Of a stretch of DNA of 6,053 nt, positions 4,860-6,053 are shown in pieces (positions within the stretch are counted from its first letter, which is position 1; each line of letters begins with the position of its first letter). The DNA lies in assembly GCA_002792915.1 (NCBI GenBank), contig PFPF01000027.1:1-6053 (forward strand). Reading direction: 5' to 3'. A program made the translations under genes and the position numbers. This stretch comes from Candidatus Micrarchaeota archaeon CG_4_10_14_0_2_um_filter_60_11. Lineage in GTDB: Archaea > Micrarchaeota > Micrarchaeia > Norongarragalinales > Norongarragalinaceae. The notes beneath the pieces are model-generated. The model did not search any database. It saw nothing but the letters and a program-made list of their open reading frames with translations, and had not been told where the DNA came from.

Positions 4860-5213
4860 TCAGGCGAAATCGAGTCTCGACTCGCCTTTTAACAAAATAA
4901 CTGGAACGCCCAGCTTTTTTAACCTTATCCTGAGGCGCGCGTCGGCAGTGCACACGACCGCGCCGTTCTCCTTAGCCCAACTCAAAATCAGGTCGTCGGG
5001 CTTGCCCTTGCCCGCGCTCACGACGCGGGCCTTTTTCGCCACCATCGCCTCGACCGACTTGAAGAGCCGCGAGGCGCGCGCCTCGTCAAGGCACTCCTTG
5101 AGGACCACGAATTGCACCGGTTCCTCCAAGAGGCGTTCGACGCCTTCGAACACGTCGATGCGCCGCTCGAACGGGAGCAGGAGGAAGTTCGTGTCCAGCA
5201 AAACCGTTTTCAT
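4860..5213 (-). CDS. PIN-domain protein, archaeal Fcf1/Utp24-like
   Basis: The 117-residue protein is a single PIN nuclease domain. The acidic residues that bind metal in the family can be placed at D7 (LLDTNFLL), E40 or E44 (KECLDEARAS), D73/D74 (KPDDLILSWA) and D91 (TADARLRIRLK). This gene sits ahead of rpo7 and spt4 in many archaea, and that PIN group is usually compared to Fcf1/Utp24, an rRNA-processing endonuclease. A VapC-type toxin is less likely, because no antitoxin gene is adjacent and the neighbours are housekeeping genes. An rRNA-processing role is inference. The ATG is only 4 nt after the 3' end of tRNA-Lys, so there is no room for a ribosome binding site outside the tRNA. Confidence 0.9.
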   Translation of the reverse strand: MKTVLLDTNFLLLPFERRIDVFEGVERLLEEPVQFVVLKECLDEARASRLFKSVEAMVAKKARVVSAGKGKPDDLILSWAKENGAVVCTADARLRIRLKKLGVPVILLKGESRLDFA

Positions 5214-5217
5214 GAAA

Positions 5218-5291
5218 CGGGCCCGGAGGGATTCGAACCCTCGGCCTACTGATTAAAAGTCAGCCGCTCTGCCAGGCTGAGCTACGGGCCC
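5218..5291 (-). tRNA. tRNA-Lys (anticodon UUU)
   Basis: A full cloverleaf of 74 nt is seen. The acceptor stem is GGGCCCG/CGGGCCC, the D-stem GCTC/GAGC, the anticodon stem GCTGA/TCAGT with one G-T pair, and the T-arm GAGGG-TTCGAAT-CCCTC. The anticodon loop is CTTTTAA, with the anticodon TTT at 5257-5255. The discriminator base is G and CCA is not encoded; no intron is present. U36-A37 in the loop makes it an expected target for t6A, the product of the Sua5-Kae1-Bud32 pathway encoded in the same window. Confidence 0.97.
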
Positions 5292-5315
5292 TTGCAATAA
5301 TTCCGGCGGGCAACG

Positions 5316-5323
5316 TTTTAATT
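5316..5323 (-). promoter_or_regulatory. TATA box for the tRNA-Lys-led transcription unit (AATTAAAA)
   Basis: On the minus strand AATTAAAA is centred about 28 nt before the mature tRNA 5' end, in the 59-bp gap after adk. The match to the consensus is partial, but this is the only AT-rich block in the gap. It could drive tRNA-Lys together with PIN, rpo7, spt4, eS24, eS31 and CPBP. Confidence 0.4.
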
Positions 5324-5350
5324 CGTTGGCTTGGACGCGGTTAGGCGGCG

Positions 5351-5980
5351 TCACAAGCCGAGCGCGATTACGGCGCGGTGGAACGTCTTTTCCGGGGTCT
5401 GCCCCACGTCCACGCGCCTGAGCTTCGCGGCGTAATGCGCGAGCACGGGCTCGGTCTTGCGCCCGTACTCGGCGAACCTCTTCTTCACCGCGGCGGGCGA
5501 CTGATCGTCGCGCCTGTAAAGCGCGCCGCCGCAACGAACGCACTTCTTGACGCCGGGCGTCCTCAACTCATTGTAAACCATTCCGCAGGAATCGCAGGTC
5601 AGCCGCAACGAAAGCCTGCTGACCGCCTTTGCAACCGGCAAGTCGAAGTAGAGCACCGCGTCGATGCGCTTCTTGCGCTTCTTGAGCCACGCGTCGAGAT
5701 ACTTCGCCTGCGCGAGCGTGCGCGGGTAGCCGTCCAGCAGGAAGCCCTTGGCGCAATCCTTCTGCTGGAGGCGTTGCGCGAGCAGCTCGTTGGTTAGGGA
5801 GTCGCGGACGAGTTCGCCGCCGGCCATTATTTTGGAGACTTTGGCGCCGAGGGGAGTCTTAGGATTGACGGCGCGGAACAAGTCGCCGGTTGAAACGTGC
5901 GGCAACCCCGTTGCTTTCTCGAGTAGCGTTGCCTGGGTGCCCTTACCCGCGCCGGGCGGCCCCATCAGCAGGATTATCAC
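5351..5980 (-). CDS. adk: Adenylate kinase, bacterial-type with zinc-binding LID
   Basis: The 209-residue enzyme interconverts ATP + AMP and 2 ADP. It shows the P-loop GPPGAGKGTQ (7-16), STGDLFR (30-36, AMP site), DGYPRTLAQA (83-92), and a LID domain with C129, C132, C147 and C150 followed by RRDD (156-159). RFAEYGRKTEPVLAHY (168-183) comes next. Four LID cysteines imply a structural zinc. This is the PF00406-type kinase common in bacteria, unlike the separate AdkA family of many euryarchaea. The GTG at 5980 is chosen because GAGGT lies 6 nt upstream and because it overlaps the preceding stop in GTGA; the frame is open further upstream but without family sequence. It is followed by a 59-bp gap and the tRNA. 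Confidence 0.94.
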   Translation of the reverse strand: MIILLMGPPGAGKGTQATLLEKATGLPHVSTGDLFRAVNPKTPLGAKVSKIMAGGELVRDSLTNELLAQRLQQKDCAKGFLLDGYPRTLAQAKYLDAWLKKRKKRIDAVLYFDLPVAKAVSRLSLRLTCDSCGMVYNELRTPGVKKCVRCGGALYRRDDQSPAAVKKRFAEYGRKTEPVLAHYAAKLRRVDVGQTPEKTFHRAVIALGL

Positions 5981-6053
5981 TCGATTACCTCTGCGGTCGC
6001 GTACAGGCGCCAACGGTTCTTGGCGCGGCGCATCACCGCGATTTTTTCGGCCG
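5977..6053 (-). CDS. C-terminal end of an unidentified protein upstream of adk (partial)
   Basis: The minus-strand frame entering from the window edge ends ...VMRRAKNRWRLYATAEVIE and stops at TGA (5979-5977). The stop overlaps the adk GTG in GTGA, the usual form of coupled archaeal gene pairs. Only about 24 residues are visible, rich in Arg and Lys, and I do not recognise the family. In many archaea adk lies next to secY, but this tail does not let me confirm that. Confidence 0.6.
   Translation of the reverse strand, partial: AEKIAVMRRAKNRWRLYATAEVIE

Noticed and set aside
4860..5213. VapC-type toxin of a toxin-antitoxin pair
   Set aside because: No antitoxin-like gene is adjacent, and position before rpo7-spt4 matches the conserved archaeal PIN gene of the rRNA-processing group.
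4948..5256. Plus-strand open frame ending in RRDSNPRPTD
   Set aside because: That ending is the well-known false peptide produced by reading a tRNA gene on its opposite strand; here it is tRNA-Lys.
5378..5797. Plus-strand open frame opposite adk
   Set aside because: Antisense shadow of the adenylate kinase with no recognisable motif.
5976..6013. Adenylate kinase starting at the TTG at 6013
   Set aside because: The GTG at 5980 has GAGGT 6 nt upstream and forms a GTGA overlap; the extra residues are unlike the family.
1..6053. CRISPR array, insertion sequence or long inverted repeat
   Set aside because: No regularly spaced repeats, transposase motifs or terminal repeats were found by reading both strands.

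Overview
The window reads as a piece of an archaeal chromosome, most likely from a small-genome lineage such as a DPANN archaeon. The evidence is archaeal-type information genes: eL41, eS31, eS24, Spt4 and Rpo7 (RNA polymerase stalk). There are also separate Kae1 and Bud32 genes, TATA boxes about 26-28 nt ahead of leaderless start codons, and GGTGA-type ribosome binding sites inside transcription units. The lineage below domain level is inference. Coding density is very high; several neighbours overlap by 4-8 nt or lie within a few nucleotides.

Left part (1-2301): the edge holds an AT-rich, apparently divergent promoter region. It is followed by a tiny eL41 gene (TTG start) and a compact YrdC/Sua5-type threonylcarbamoyl-AMP synthase. 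Kae1 lies tail-to-tail with Sua5, and the two share a CTAG palindrome that supplies both stop codons. Kae1 is head-to-head with Bud32 across a 33-bp gap holding two facing TATA boxes. Sua5, Kae1 and Bud32 are the core of tRNA t6A37 synthesis, so three enzymes of one pathway sit in about 2 kb. Pcc1 and Cgi121, the other KEOPS subunits, are not seen here.

Middle (2302-3562): a secreted, cysteine-rich CAP-domain protein lies directly behind Bud32. Its reading frame is open from the Bud32 stop codon, with a clear signal or anchor helix, but it lacks a standard start; a single ATG-to-ACG change would explain this. The gene is clearly more AT-rich than its surroundings. Facing it is a CPBP (CAAX-protease-like) membrane protein, which overlaps eS31 and closes the minus-strand operon.

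Right part (3555-6053, all minus strand): in transcription order there is the tail of an unidentified gene, a zinc-LID adenylate kinase, tRNA-Lys(UUU), a PIN-domain protein, Rpo7, Spt4, eS24, eS31 and CPBP. PIN-Rpo7-Spt4-eS24-eS31 is a conserved archaeal gene string that, as I recall it, often continues into kae1. Here kae1 is on the same strand further on but is separated by CPBP, CAP and Bud32. The tRNA-Lys carries U36-A37 and is itself an expected t6A substrate. Its 3' end lies only 4 nt before the PIN start codon.

No CRISPR array, insertion sequence or long repeat was seen.
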